Below, one piece after another: positions 33,557 to 42,693 of a stretch of 64,000 nt of DNA. The stretch spans positions 116,675 to 180,674 of the forward strand of contig CAVIJT010000006.1 in NCBI GenBank assembly GCA_963643465.1. Reading direction: 5' to 3'. The notes below the pieces were generated by a model. It searched no databases, had not been told where the DNA came from, and saw only the letters and a list, made by a program, of their open reading frames with translations. This DNA is from CAG-411 sp963643465 (GTDB lineage: Bacteria; Bacillota; Clostridia; Lachnospirales; Lachnospiraceae). Made by a program: the position numbers and the translations under genes. The first letter of the stretch is position 1; each line of letters begins with the position of its first letter.

Positions 33557-34699
33557 CTAGTATTCATATTCTGAAATACTTTCTAAATCTACATCAAAGA
33601 CTTTTTCGATAGTCTCTTTCATTTTCTTTGCTGCCTTACTGTCTTTCTCTTCTTCTTCTTCACTTTCGGTGTTTCCGTAGTAACTAAAGAAAATACCTAA
33701 TATATAACTTCCTTCCCCATCATCATACCAAGATGCCATTACGTCCATGTTTCCATCATATTTGGGACCATATAACACAGTTTGCATACTGTCAATCAAT
33801 ACATTTGCCAATTCCATGTCTTTTTCTGTTATTTTATCTTTAAAGCTGTAGTATAATCCGGATTTTTTCTTTTTCATTGCTTTTTGCATCTGCTTTGGTA
33901 TACTGTATAAATCCTTGATTTCTACTGCATTTTGCACTGGATAAGAATACTTAGTTCCCTCTGCAGAAGGTAATGCAGAAGCCTGCCATTCATGTCCCAT
34001 CACGTTACGTGCAACACTATCTGTCATATTAAAATTCTGATACTGAGAATTGGATGACACATCAGAATAAATATCTACGTGATACCACTGGTCATCATCC
34101 AATTGTACTAAATCCCAAGAATGATACTCATTATGTACGATATGACAGTCAATTTCCATCATCTGCATGAACAATCGGAATGTGGTAGCATATCCTACAC
34201 AAACTGCATCTCTTCCACTTAAAACACCATTTGGAGTATAGTTATTTGTGGCCTCCGTAGGAAGTAACACAGAACCACGATTTCCCCCACGAATATTTTT
34301 ATACATCCAATTATAAATTGCAATTTCCTTTTCATAATCGGTTTCGCAATCCTTAGTTTCTTTCTCCAAAATCTTTGTTGCCATATCAAGGGTTTGTTTA
34401 TCTTCTTCACTCAATTTACTGCTATCGCCACTAAGATAAGCATCCGATATGGCAGTTGTACTTTTAATTTCATAAGTATCGTCGATTACATATCCATCTT
34501 CCTGATACTCATTTTCTTTTTTATTTTCCTCTGCCTGACGCTTTAATTCCTTATCAATGAACTTACTTACTTTTTTGTCGCTGACAGAACTTGATTGTAT
34601 CTGATATACTCCCAATCCTAAGTTACCAATAAGGCAGGCTGCCATTCCTACTCCCAATACCTTTGTCCATACACCGCTTTTCTTCTTCTCTTCTGACAT
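33557..34699 (-). CDS. Membrane-anchored transglutaminase-like protein
   Basis: 380 residues from the ATG at 34699, 8 bases after GGAGG. N-terminal membrane anchor (VLGVGMAACLIGNLGLGVY), Glu/Lys-rich stretch, and a transglutaminase/cysteine-protease core with Cys in GRDAVCVGYATTF, His in EYHSWDLV and Asp in YHVDIYSD: the full triad. First gene of the acylation operon, 11 bp from the DUF4358 gene. Likely processes or binds envelope peptides. Confidence 0.87.
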   Translation of the reverse strand: MSEEKKKSGVWTKVLGVGMAACLIGNLGLGVYQIQSSSVSDKKVSKFIDKELKRQAEENKKENEYQEDGYVIDDTYEIKSTTAISDAYLSGDSSKLSEEDKQTLDMATKILEKETKDCETDYEKEIAIYNWMYKNIRGGNRGSVLLPTEATNNYTPNGVLSGRDAVCVGYATTFRLFMQMMEIDCHIVHNEYHSWDLVQLDDDQWYHVDIYSDVSSNSQYQNFNMTDSVARNVMGHEWQASALPSAEGTKYSYPVQNAVEIKDLYSIPKQMQKAMKKKKSGLYYSFKDKITEKDMELANVLIDSMQTVLYGPKYDGNMDVMASWYDDGEGSYILGIFFSYYGNTESEEEEEKDSKAAKKMKETIEKVFDVDLESISEYEY

Positions 34700-34916
34700 T
34701 TCATTTTCCTCCATTGTTTAATCTTTTGTTACCGTTTCCTCTCACAAGTGCTTCCGTTATATTCTCAGTAACCTCACACTTCGTTCTCACTCGTGTTCGC
34801 TAACTGTTCATAGTATATCACATCCGCCATCAATATGTCATTTCATATTACTTTCAATTATCTTACAATTATCTTACAATTTGTGAGGTTGCAAAAATTT
34901 TATTAGTTTTTGAGAT

Positions 34917-35239
34917 GTTAGTGTCAAAAGCTAATAACCTAAATTGTACTTGTCAAATTGCACAACAATAGAATGACAGTTTGCAGATTGCGTCCGTGCC
35001 AGATAAGCACAAGCAGACGGTAGGAGAATTTCGCCTGATTTTATGAGTAAGCGCAGATGCCGCAGATTTGTTTGAACGAAGTAAGTTATCGAAGGCATCT
35101 GCCAATAGGCGACGGAACAAAACAGGCGAAATCGACGTGTCTGCGGTGGTTTGCTGGCACGGACACCATCTGCAAATCGTACTTTCATATTGTGTAATTT
35201 GACAAGTCCCCGAAAAAATTATAGGCTTTTGACACTAAC
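34917..35239. repeat. Large palindromic structured repeat, copy A
   Basis: Core 34948-35207 is bounded by TTGTCAAATTGCACA and TGTGTAATTTGACAA. Inside are nested stems GTCCGTGCCAG/CTGGCACGGAC, CGCCTG/CAGGCG (35032, 35123) and GCAGATGCC/GGCATCTGC (35053, 35094). A further perfect 15-bp inverted repeat GTTAGTGTCAAAAGC frames this copy (34917-34931, 35225-35239). Copy B at 50897 is the same element in opposite orientation. An 85-codon frame across it is not accepted as a gene. Either a structured RNA or a palindromic mobile element. Confidence 0.85.
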
Positions 35240-35285
35240 CTTTATAAAAAAGTGAAGTTTTTGTTTTTTTATGACAGAATATAAG

Positions 35286-35299
35286 TGAAAGGCTTTTCA
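35286..35299 (+). promoter_or_regulatory. Palindrome shared by both ECF sigma genes
   Basis: TGAAAGGCTTTTCA after ATATAAG, 25 bp before the GTG start. Same element and distance as before the ECF gene at 24138. Confidence 0.6.
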
Positions 35300-35324
35300 A
35301 TAAAACTATAAAGGAGGATTATCT

Positions 35325-35882
35325 GTGGTAAAAACAATTTTAAAGCAATTGCTTTCAGAGTATGGAACTGAACTTTATCAATTCTGCTACCGTTTAACTC
35401 TGAATAAAGCAGATGCAGATGATCTTTATCAAGATACATTTTTAAAAGCGATGCAGTTAGGTCACAAGCTGGTTCGCAGTGACAACGGAACAGATTGGCA
35501 AAGTATAAAAGATGCCAACCGAAAAAACAGAAATTTTCTAATGGGAATTGCAGCAAATCTTTGGAAAAATCAATGGCGAAAGAAAAAGATAAGGCAATCA
35601 CTGTCCATTGATGCGTACACTCCAGACGAACTTCCATTAAAAAGCAATGAAGATATGGAAGCCAATTATGAGCAGCAGGAACTATTTCAGGAATTACAAC
35701 GTTCTATAGATGCTCTTCCAGAGAAATTAAAACTTGTAATTTGTATGTATTATACGGCAGACATGAAGATTGACGAGATTGCAAAGAACCTACATATTCC
35801 CAAAGGAACGGTCAATAGCAGACTGCATCTGGCAAAAAAGCAGTTAAAAAAGCGTTTGGAGGCGAAAGGCTATGAAATATGA
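35325..35882 (+). CDS. ECF-type RNA polymerase sigma factor
   Basis: 185 residues, GTG start behind AAGGAGGA. Region 2 (YQFCYRLTLNKADADDLYQDTFLKAM) and region 4 helix-turn-helix (KIDEIAKNLHIPKGTVNSRLH). Its end overlaps the anti-sigma gene by 11 bp, so both are made together. Confidence 0.95.
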   Translation: MVKTILKQLLSEYGTELYQFCYRLTLNKADADDLYQDTFLKAMQLGHKLVRSDNGTDWQSIKDANRKNRNFLMGIAANLWKNQWRKKKIRQSLSIDAYTPDELPLKSNEDMEANYEQQELFQELQRSIDALPEKLKLVICMYYTADMKIDEIAKNLHIPKGTVNSRLHLAKKQLKKRLEAKGYEI

Positions 35883-37089
35883 TTTAGAAGAACTGTTACG
35901 AAAAATGGATAATGCAAAACCTTCCAAAGAACTTAACCAGACAGTATTGCACAATATAGAGGAGGAAACCCATATGAACAAAAGAACAAAACCATTTGCC
36001 ACACATACAGGCAAAATTGCTGCTGCCTTACTTGCAGGTATTTTAGCAACAGGCGGCATAGTGTACGCTGCATCTCAGTTGTGGAATCAAGATGTGGCAG
36101 AACAATTTGGTGTAAAAGAAAACAAAGAAACCATGCAGGAATTAAGCGAGCAAGGATTTGCCCAAATTCCAACTTCTACAGAAGAAACTCCTCTTGAAAT
36201 AGAGGATCAGGACATTACGGTAAAAATACTCCAAACATTAGCAGACGAACAATCCGCATATATTTATTTTGAAGTAGATTACGGTGAGCAATACAAAGTA
36301 GTTGTAGACGAGGACCAAAAAAAAGATATGGATAAAGAGATTCCAGATATTTGTGTTGCCGAACCTAATATTACTTTTCTCTTAAACGGAGCTACAAAAA
36401 TGAGTCAGAGCGGTGGCATGCAAGAAATAAAAAATGAACATACCATCACATATGCTTATTGGATATATGCCGACGAAGAACCTTTTAGAAATGAAACAAT
36501 AGAAATGAACATTGATCGATTTGATATAAACCAATTAAAAACAGATACCACCAAAAGCACAACTGTCAAAGGAGATTGGAAGCTCAAATGGAATTTATCC
36601 AATGGCACAACCAAGCGAGTGTATACTCTAAACAAAGAACTTACTATTAATAATACTACCATCACTTTAAAAAGTTTGGAGTTATCACCACTTTCTTGTA
36701 AACTGCTTATTGATGCAAAAAATTATGACAAAATTTCTAACCACTTTTTTGTTGTAAAAAATAAAAAAGGCCATTTTGAAACCGATGAAAATGGAAACTA
36801 TATTATTACACGCTACATCAATTTAGAGACAGACTCCATACAATTAGAAAAAAATGAAGAGCGTCTATACCTTGCTTCTATTTCTGATTTGTATCTTGGG
36901 AAGCAAACCTTTGACGGTTTTGACGGTGCTGGTTCATCCGGCGATGAAGCAGATGAACAAACATTTTTAGATACGAAAACCTTTACCAAAATATTAGATG
37001 TTGACCAAGTGACCGCATTCCGTTTTGGAGGTCAATTGATTAGCCTTACCGATTGTGACTATGAAACTGTAACGTGTTTCAATGACTAA
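35872..37089 (+). CDS. Anti-sigma factor, DUF4179-like
   Basis: 405 residues. Cytoplasmic N-terminus (~45 residues) that would bind the sigma factor, one membrane segment (AAALLAGILATGGIVYAA), then QLWNQDVAEQFGVKENKET, the usual DUF4179 entry, and a long external beta-rich region. Overlaps the sigma gene; a strong terminator follows the stop. Confidence 0.88.
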   Translation: MKYDLEELLRKMDNAKPSKELNQTVLHNIEEETHMNKRTKPFATHTGKIAAALLAGILATGGIVYAASQLWNQDVAEQFGVKENKETMQELSEQGFAQIPTSTEETPLEIEDQDITVKILQTLADEQSAYIYFEVDYGEQYKVVVDEDQKKDMDKEIPDICVAEPNITFLLNGATKMSQSGGMQEIKNEHTITYAYWIYADEEPFRNETIEMNIDRFDINQLKTDTTKSTTVKGDWKLKWNLSNGTTKRVYTLNKELTINNTTITLKSLELSPLSCKLLIDAKNYDKISNHFFVVKNKKGHFETDENGNYIITRYINLETDSIQLEKNEERLYLASISDLYLGKQTFDGFDGAGSSGDEADEQTFLDTKTFTKILDVDQVTAFRFGGQLISLTDCDYETVTCFND

Positions 37090-37093
37090 ATCC

Positions 37094-37132
37094 AAACCAG
37101 CCAAAGCAAAGTAATTGCTTTGGCTGGTTTTT
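37094..37132. terminator. Bidirectional terminator
   Basis: AACCAGCCAAAGCAA / TTGCTTTGGCTGGTT, 15-bp perfect stem, T5 on the plus strand. Ends the anti-sigma gene and the convergent permease gene. Confidence 0.9.
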
Positions 37133-37148
37133 CTATGCTGGTTCTTTC

Positions 37149-39686
37149 TTAAAATTCTCCCATTCGAACAACGGTGCTTTCCTTTTCCATATTTTTATAA
37201 GTAGTCACTGGAATAATGCAGGCAAGAAAGATTAAAATTGGCATACATACTACAATAGGCATGACTGTAAAATGATAACTTAAAAACCACATTTCTTTTG
37301 CCACATTTTTTAATACAAACATGCTAATACATCCACCTGCTACAATTGAAAAAATTTCGGTTAAAAGAATATAGAAAATTCCTTCCCAAGCAAGGATTCC
37401 CCTCATTTGCTTTCCAGTCATTCCTACTGCTTCCATCATAGCAAGTTCTTTCCTTCGTGCTAAAATTCCAGTTACAATTGCATTTATAAAATTCATAATA
37501 CCAATCAATGCAAGTACAAAACTCAATGCTCCTCCTACAATCCAAAACATATTTATAAAATCTCCAAATTCCTCTTCATAGGTTTGTTTGGAAACATAGG
37601 TTAAGTCTTTCTGCTCATTTTCTGTATAGGCTTGTAAAGCCTGATACACCGAATCCTTTTTTTCATCCTCTACGGATAACATACTAAGCATAGCCCCTGT
37701 TTCTTTTGTATGCTGCAAATACTCCGTTTCTGGCAAAATTACTTTTGTACCAAAAAGCGAAAATCTACGGGACGACATTGCATAAGGCACATCGGTAATT
37801 GCTAACACTTCATATTTTTTGGTTGTTCCATCCGGTAATGTAAGCTCTAACATATCCCCTACATTATAATATACTCCTGACATGGGATCTGTTTCCCAAT
37901 TAAGCCCCAATGTGTTAATTAAAATATACTTCCCTGTTTTAAATTTCTCCCAATCTATTTTTCCTTTGTATACTTCTAACTGTTCTACGCTCCACTGATC
38001 CATTCCGTAAATGTCACAATCCAATATCTGATTTTCCTTCAACCAGCTAATTTCAACATCCTCATCGGAAAAATATTGAGGATTTGTGTTTATAAATTGC
38101 AAAATATTTTCATGCGCACCATCATTTAATAAAATCTCGGACTCTCCATAGTACACATTATGAAGTGTTTCTATCCCATCTAACTCCAACACTTCTTTTT
38201 GTATCTCCGGGGTTATCCCATTAATATTTACTACATTTACATTAAAGTTTAAAATGCTGGCATCCGTTATTAACCCATCACCAATCAAATACTGAGAAAC
38301 AAATTTGTCTTTATCAAATCCACTAACCAAACTATATACACAATTTAACAAAATCATACTAAGAGATAAGGATAGTACCACTACTGCTACCTTTTTTCGG
38401 TTCCGTCCTACATTTGCCCATGCAAAAGAAAATGTAGTTACTTTTTTTATCTTTTTCTCTTTCTTTTTTCCATTATAAAATGTATCTGTATATCGAACTG
38501 CCTCCACAGGTGATACTTTTGCTGCTAATCTGCAAGGCTTATTGCAACTTATCCATACGGTTAAAAAAGAAAAAAGTGCCGCACCAACTAAAAATATTGG
38601 ATTCAAAGAAAATTTCATGGCACCATCCGTTTCAAAATTTCTCACAATAATTGGAAATAAACACTTGCCAACTATACTTCCCAGCACAAGTCCCCATGGA
38701 ATACCTATCAAAGATAGAAACACAGCCTGCTTCCGCACTAATCTTTTTAATTGTTTCTCTGTAGTTCCTATTGTTTTTAATAAACCATAGCTTTGAATAT
38801 CCCCTACTACATTTAACGAAAAAATATTGTAAATAATTAAATAACCGGAGGCAAGTATCATAAACAAAAACATAGCAATCATAAGAATGGTTTCTGTATC
38901 CACGCTGCTCGTTGTATATGCCCAGTTAATTCCATACATATCCTCATTACCGTCATACCCATTTCGTTCTAGTAACTCAATGGTTTTCTTTTCAATATTC
39001 CAACTATTGGAATAATCAAAGTCCATCATCCAATATCCTGTATACTGGTTTCCCTCCTGTTCATAAAATGACTCGGTGGGTGTTGGAGCTATTTCTTCAC
39101 AAAAACTTTTGGACACCCAACATTGCTGTGACATCGCCACTGCATCACCTTCCCAATAACCAGAAAGGGTAAAAGTCTCTGTAATCACTTCATCTCCCAC
39201 GGAAATGCGCAATGGTATCCTTTCTCCGACTTTACAAGGCATGCCCAACGCCTCCAACACAATGGTACTGGTTGCAATGTCCAACCGCTCCTTTGGCATA
39301 GTTCCCTCTGTCGGATAGCAAAACATATTTTTTGCATTTTCATCTTCTGCATAATTGACTTCTGTACTTACCTTGTACAATTCCTTATTTTCTAAAGTTC
39401 CTACAACAATTCGGTACGTTGGATTTTTTACGACAGGGTCTTTTGAAATTTTTTCATAGTCCTTTGGCAAAATACATTTTAACCCAGCCATAGATTGTCC
39501 GCCTACTTGTCGCATGGTACTTTCTTGAAAGCTCTTATTCATAGCCCCTGCAATGGTAAACAAGGCAGTAAACATCATTGCAGTTAATATAATAGCCAAA
39601 GTTACTACTACATTTTTCTTTTGCTTAGCTGCCAGTGTTCGCATAGAAAGACGATTTATAACTTTTTTATTTTGTACTTTCAACAT
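37149..39686 (-). CDS. FtsX-like ABC transporter permease
   Basis: 845 residues. N-terminal membrane segment, ~200-residue external domain, three segments (about 270-390), a second N-terminal-like segment (VAVVVLSLSLSMILLNCVYS), a second external domain and a final block of three segments (FWIVGGALSFVLALIGIMNF and on). It starts 20 bp inside the ATPase gene. With the two-component genes upstream it forms a sense-and-export module of the kind that answers antimicrobial peptides. Confidence 0.9.
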   Translation of the reverse strand: MLKVQNKKVINRLSMRTLAAKQKKNVVVTLAIILTAMMFTALFTIAGAMNKSFQESTMRQVGGQSMAGLKCILPKDYEKISKDPVVKNPTYRIVVGTLENKELYKVSTEVNYAEDENAKNMFCYPTEGTMPKERLDIATSTIVLEALGMPCKVGERIPLRISVGDEVITETFTLSGYWEGDAVAMSQQCWVSKSFCEEIAPTPTESFYEQEGNQYTGYWMMDFDYSNSWNIEKKTIELLERNGYDGNEDMYGINWAYTTSSVDTETILMIAMFLFMILASGYLIIYNIFSLNVVGDIQSYGLLKTIGTTEKQLKRLVRKQAVFLSLIGIPWGLVLGSIVGKCLFPIIVRNFETDGAMKFSLNPIFLVGAALFSFLTVWISCNKPCRLAAKVSPVEAVRYTDTFYNGKKKEKKIKKVTTFSFAWANVGRNRKKVAVVVLSLSLSMILLNCVYSLVSGFDKDKFVSQYLIGDGLITDASILNFNVNVVNINGITPEIQKEVLELDGIETLHNVYYGESEILLNDGAHENILQFINTNPQYFSDEDVEISWLKENQILDCDIYGMDQWSVEQLEVYKGKIDWEKFKTGKYILINTLGLNWETDPMSGVYYNVGDMLELTLPDGTTKKYEVLAITDVPYAMSSRRFSLFGTKVILPETEYLQHTKETGAMLSMLSVEDEKKDSVYQALQAYTENEQKDLTYVSKQTYEEEFGDFINMFWIVGGALSFVLALIGIMNFINAIVTGILARRKELAMMEAVGMTGKQMRGILAWEGIFYILLTEIFSIVAGGCISMFVLKNVAKEMWFLSYHFTVMPIVVCMPILIFLACIIPVTTYKNMEKESTVVRMGEF

Positions 39687-40362
39687 CTTCCTCTCCCCCT
39701 CCTACAATCCTTCCATCTTCTATATGCACCATTCGATCTGCCATTTGAGCAATTTCTTCATTGTGGGTAATCATTACAATCGTCTGGTTAAATTTCTGCC
39801 CAGTTACTTTTAATAAACTGAGTACATCCTGACTGGTTCGAGAATCTAAATTTCCAGTGGGTTCATCGGCTAACACAATGGCGGGTTTTGTTGCCAATGC
39901 TCTTGCAATTGCCACTCTCTGCTGCTGTCCACCAGAAAGCTGATTTGGCATACATTTCACCTTATCCTCCAACCCAAGAAATGCAATGACTTCTTCTACA
40001 TATTTTTTATCTACAACATTTCCATCTAATTCAATGGGAAGTACAATGTTTTCATATACATTTAATACTGGTATCAAATTAAATGCCTGAAACACAAAGC
40101 CAATTTCTCTTCTTCGGAAAATAGTAAGCGCATCTTTTTTCATGGAAAAAATATCTTTTCCATCTACAAAAACACTTCCTTCTGTTGGACGATCCAATCC
40201 TCCCAGCATATGGAGCAATGTGGATTTTCCGCTGCCACTGGTACCGACAATAGAAACAAATTCTCCCTGTTTAATAGAAAGAGTAATCCCATCTAATGCT
40301 TTTACCTGATTTTCTCCAGCTCCATAAATTTTTCTTAAATTTTTTGTATGTAAAATATCCAT
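39667..40362 (-). CDS. ABC transporter ATP-binding protein (MacB/BceA type)
   Basis: 231 residues. Walker A GTSGSGKST (about 40-48), signature LSGGQQQRVAIARAL, Walker B VLADEPTGNLDS. GGAGG ribosome site. Follows the kinase gene by ~200 bp that hold a dispersed repeat copy and a hairpin, so it may have partly separate expression from the two-component genes. Confidence 0.95.
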   Translation of the reverse strand: MDILHTKNLRKIYGAGENQVKALDGITLSIKQGEFVSIVGTSGSGKSTLLHMLGGLDRPTEGSVFVDGKDIFSMKKDALTIFRRREIGFVFQAFNLIPVLNVYENIVLPIELDGNVVDKKYVEEVIAFLGLEDKVKCMPNQLSGGQQQRVAIARALATKPAIVLADEPTGNLDSRTSQDVLSLLKVTGQKFNQTIVMITHNEEIAQMADRMVHIEDGRIVGGGEEDVESTK

Positions 40363-40382
40363 ACCTTTTTCCTCCTCTCAAT

Positions 40383-40476
40383 TCATAAGAAACACGCTTT
40401 GCAAATTTCTCAGATTATGGCGGTACTCGTCAAATCTTCATGCAAACATTGGATTTTCCTTACTACTGGCGCAAAC
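40383..40476 (+). repeat. Dispersed ~90-bp repeat, copy 2
   Basis: Shares TCATAAGAAACACGCTTTGC with copy 1 and the AAATCTTCATGCAA / TGGATTTTCC block with all copies. Lies antisense to the operon, 21 bp before the ABC ATPase start, with its hairpin 6 bp away. Confidence 0.8.
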
Positions 40477-40481
40477 GAAAT

Positions 40482-40511
40482 ATAGTCTATGTTCACTCCA
40501 ACATAGACTAT
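40482..40511. other. Hairpin attached to dispersed repeat copy 2
   Basis: Perfect 12-bp stem ATAGTCTATGTT / AACATAGACTAT with a 6-base loop. No T-run on either strand, so weak as a terminator for the kinase gene at 40564. Confidence 0.6.
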
Positions 40512-40563
40512 AGCATAACAATCTTTCCATATTCTTTCTGAAATCTTACAGTTTGGAAAGATT

Positions 40564-41484
40564 CTATCTCCCTTTAGGCAAATATACAGAAAATCCGGTC
40601 TTTCCATTTCTTTGAGATGCAACTTTAATATATCCCCCTTGTTCCTCTACAATCTGTCTGGAAAGGTACAATCCAATTCCTACTCCCTCTTCCTCTCCAG
40701 CATATTTTCCCCGATAAAAACGCTGAAAAATGCAGGGTATCTCTTCTTCAGAAATCCCTGTTCCTTCATTACTGATAGTAATACAGACAAACATTTCATA
40801 TGCTCGCACTAAAATTTCGATTACACTATTTTTATTTCCATATTTCACTGCATTATCTAAAATATTATATAATGCTTCACTGGTCCACTTCTTATCATAA
40901 ACAGCTCGTATCTCTTGGTTATTTTTGGTGTTCTCAGACTCATTCAAATACTCACCTGCATCTTTATTTAATTCCTGTATCCGTATTTGCATGTTCTTCT
41001 TTTCTGCCTTTTGCTTTGCCTGTTTGGTAATTTCCTTAAGCATTTGTGAAAGTTCCTGCTTTTTTGGTTCAAACTGAAAGGTTCCTGTTTCCAACCGAGA
41101 GGTTTTTACAAGGGAGTGAATAAGAAAATCTAATTTTTCTGACTGTTTTACAATTTCAGCAACAAGACTTTCACTGGTTTCATCTAACTTTTGTTCCTCC
41201 AGTAACTGGGAATACAACAATATATTGGCTAACGGAGTTTTTGTCTGATGTGAAATATCCGACACCAGATCTTTTATATTTTTTCGTTCTTCCTCTATCT
41301 TTTGATTAGATAGCTTTGAGAAGGTGAGAAAACGTTTCCATTTTACTTCTAATTTAGATAATTCCGTTTCTTCATAATTTGCTTCCGAAAAGGTTCCGTC
41401 CATAGCCTCATCAATCATCTGATTTAGTTTTCGGTATGTACCCCTAAGTCCTCTTTTTCTATGTATGCCACATTTTTTTAACAT
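40564..41484 (-). CDS. Soluble sensor histidine kinase
   Basis: 306 residues with no membrane segment. HisKA with acceptor His in VSDISHQTKTPLANIL (about 93) and ATPase domain with DNAVKYG N-box and GVGIGLYLS G-box. Lies 3 bp after the regulator gene. With no sensor domain of its own, the signal probably comes from the FtsX permease two genes downstream, as in BceS-like systems where kinase and transporter form a complex. Confidence 0.9.
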   Translation of the reverse strand: MLKKCGIHRKRGLRGTYRKLNQMIDEAMDGTFSEANYEETELSKLEVKWKRFLTFSKLSNQKIEEERKNIKDLVSDISHQTKTPLANILLYSQLLEEQKLDETSESLVAEIVKQSEKLDFLIHSLVKTSRLETGTFQFEPKKQELSQMLKEITKQAKQKAEKKNMQIRIQELNKDAGEYLNESENTKNNQEIRAVYDKKWTSEALYNILDNAVKYGNKNSVIEILVRAYEMFVCITISNEGTGISEEEIPCIFQRFYRGKYAGEEEGVGIGLYLSRQIVEEQGGYIKVASQRNGKTGFSVYLPKGR

Positions 41485-41487
41485 CTT

Positions 41488-42168
41488 TTATTTCCCTTCT
41501 CTCCACACATATCCAATTCCATATACGGTATGTATATACTTGGGCTTGGAAGATGTTTGTTCTATTTTGTTTCGCAAACGTTTTACGACAACAGATAAGG
41601 CATTTTCATCTACATATTCAGCACCATCAGTCCAAATACTGTCCACCAGCTTTGCCCGAGACAATGTTATTTCCCGATTTTCCACAAATATACGCAATAA
41701 TTTTTGCTCTGTCTTACTAAGCTCTATTTCCTGACCACCTTTCGTAAAACGCATCTGTTCAAAATCCAACACTAAATCATCTATCTCATATGCGCTTTTT
41801 CTCTGCACTTTATTCTGTCTTAATACTTTTTCAATTCTTGCCCGAAGCACCATAAGACTAAACGGTTTTGTAATATAATCATCTGCTCCTAACTCAAGCC
41901 CCATTATTTCATCCGTTTCTAAATCATTAGCAGTCAAAATAATCACCGGAACATCTGAATAGTTTCTTAACTCCTTTAAATATGCAAACCCATTTCCATC
42001 CGGCAGATTAATGTCCAAAATAATTGCATCAACGCCACAGTCCAATCTGGCTTTTTTAGCTTCTTCCAAAGAATAGTATTGAAAAAAATGATACTGCTCA
42101 TTTTTCAATGCCAAAACAATTCCATTATTCAACCCTTTATCATCTTCTATAATTGCAATATTCCTCAT
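41488..42168 (-). CDS. OmpR-family response regulator
   Basis: 226 residues from the ATG at 42168 (GGGAG upstream; an earlier in-frame GTG is less likely). Receiver with IIEDDKG and phospho-Asp in AIILDINLPDGNG, then a winged helix ending HTVYGIGYVWREGK. Probably activates the ABC/FtsX genes that follow. Confidence 0.93.
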   Translation of the reverse strand: MRNIAIIEDDKGLNNGIVLALKNEQYHFFQYYSLEEAKKARLDCGVDAIILDINLPDGNGFAYLKELRNYSDVPVIILTANDLETDEIMGLELGADDYITKPFSLMVLRARIEKVLRQNKVQRKSAYEIDDLVLDFEQMRFTKGGQEIELSKTEQKLLRIFVENREITLSRAKLVDSIWTDGAEYVDENALSVVVKRLRNKIEQTSSKPKYIHTVYGIGYVWREGK

Positions 42169-42380
42169 AATTATACACTCCCAATCCACACTTTCCTTCC
42201 AACATCACTTGAAGTATACCATATCCCATGAACAGTTGCACAAAAACATTTTTTATTCACAACATTTTTCCCTTAGATAAAACGAAACATTTTTTCGAAT
42301 CTCCAATCTCTATATTTCATATTTGTACAATCTGCCAAAAAAGACAAACAATATTTTGGATTAGGTTATGCGTTTAATCT

Positions 42381-42410
42381 TTGAAATCGAATTTGCAGTT
42401 TTGTTATACT
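42381..42410 (+). promoter_or_regulatory. Promoter of the alpha-amylase gene
   Basis: TTGAAA, 18-bp spacer, TATACT. Transcription would begin at about 42417, giving a ~277-base leader. Confidence 0.5.
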
Positions 42411-42416
42411 AAATAA

Positions 42417-42484
42417 GGGTTAATTATCTGTTCAGGATCTGCCATTTCATCCTATAACTTATAATGGAAACACAAAATTAACCC
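42417..42484 (+). promoter_or_regulatory. Structured 68-nt 5' leader element of the amylase mRNA
   Basis: Closed by the perfect 9-bp stem GGGTTAATT (42417-42425) / AATTAACCC (42476-42484), beginning at the predicted first base. Inside, AGGAT (42435) can pair with ATCCT (42449), and CCATT (42442), which lies in that loop, can pair with AATGG (42463): an H-type pseudoknot order. No known riboswitch class is recognised. A cis-acting sensor or an mRNA-stabilising end are both possible. Confidence 0.4.
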
Positions 42485-42693
42485 AACCTTTCGTAAAATA
42501 TTCAGCTATAAAACAAACTTTTACATTTAGACACTTTTAAATAGATTTGCCCGAACTATTCCAATATGTGTCTGCTGACATTTTACAAATACAGGTTCTG
42601 AACAGATATCTAATAAGAACATTGTACAATGAATAGGGGACAAAATAAAAGCATAATAAAACAAAATAAATGAGTACAAATGGAGGATGAGCA

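Noticed and set aside
34931..35188. 85-codon minus-strand frame in repeat copy A
   Set aside because: Runs through the palindromic element. The corresponding frame in copy B has a different product, with changes following stem pairing rather than codons.
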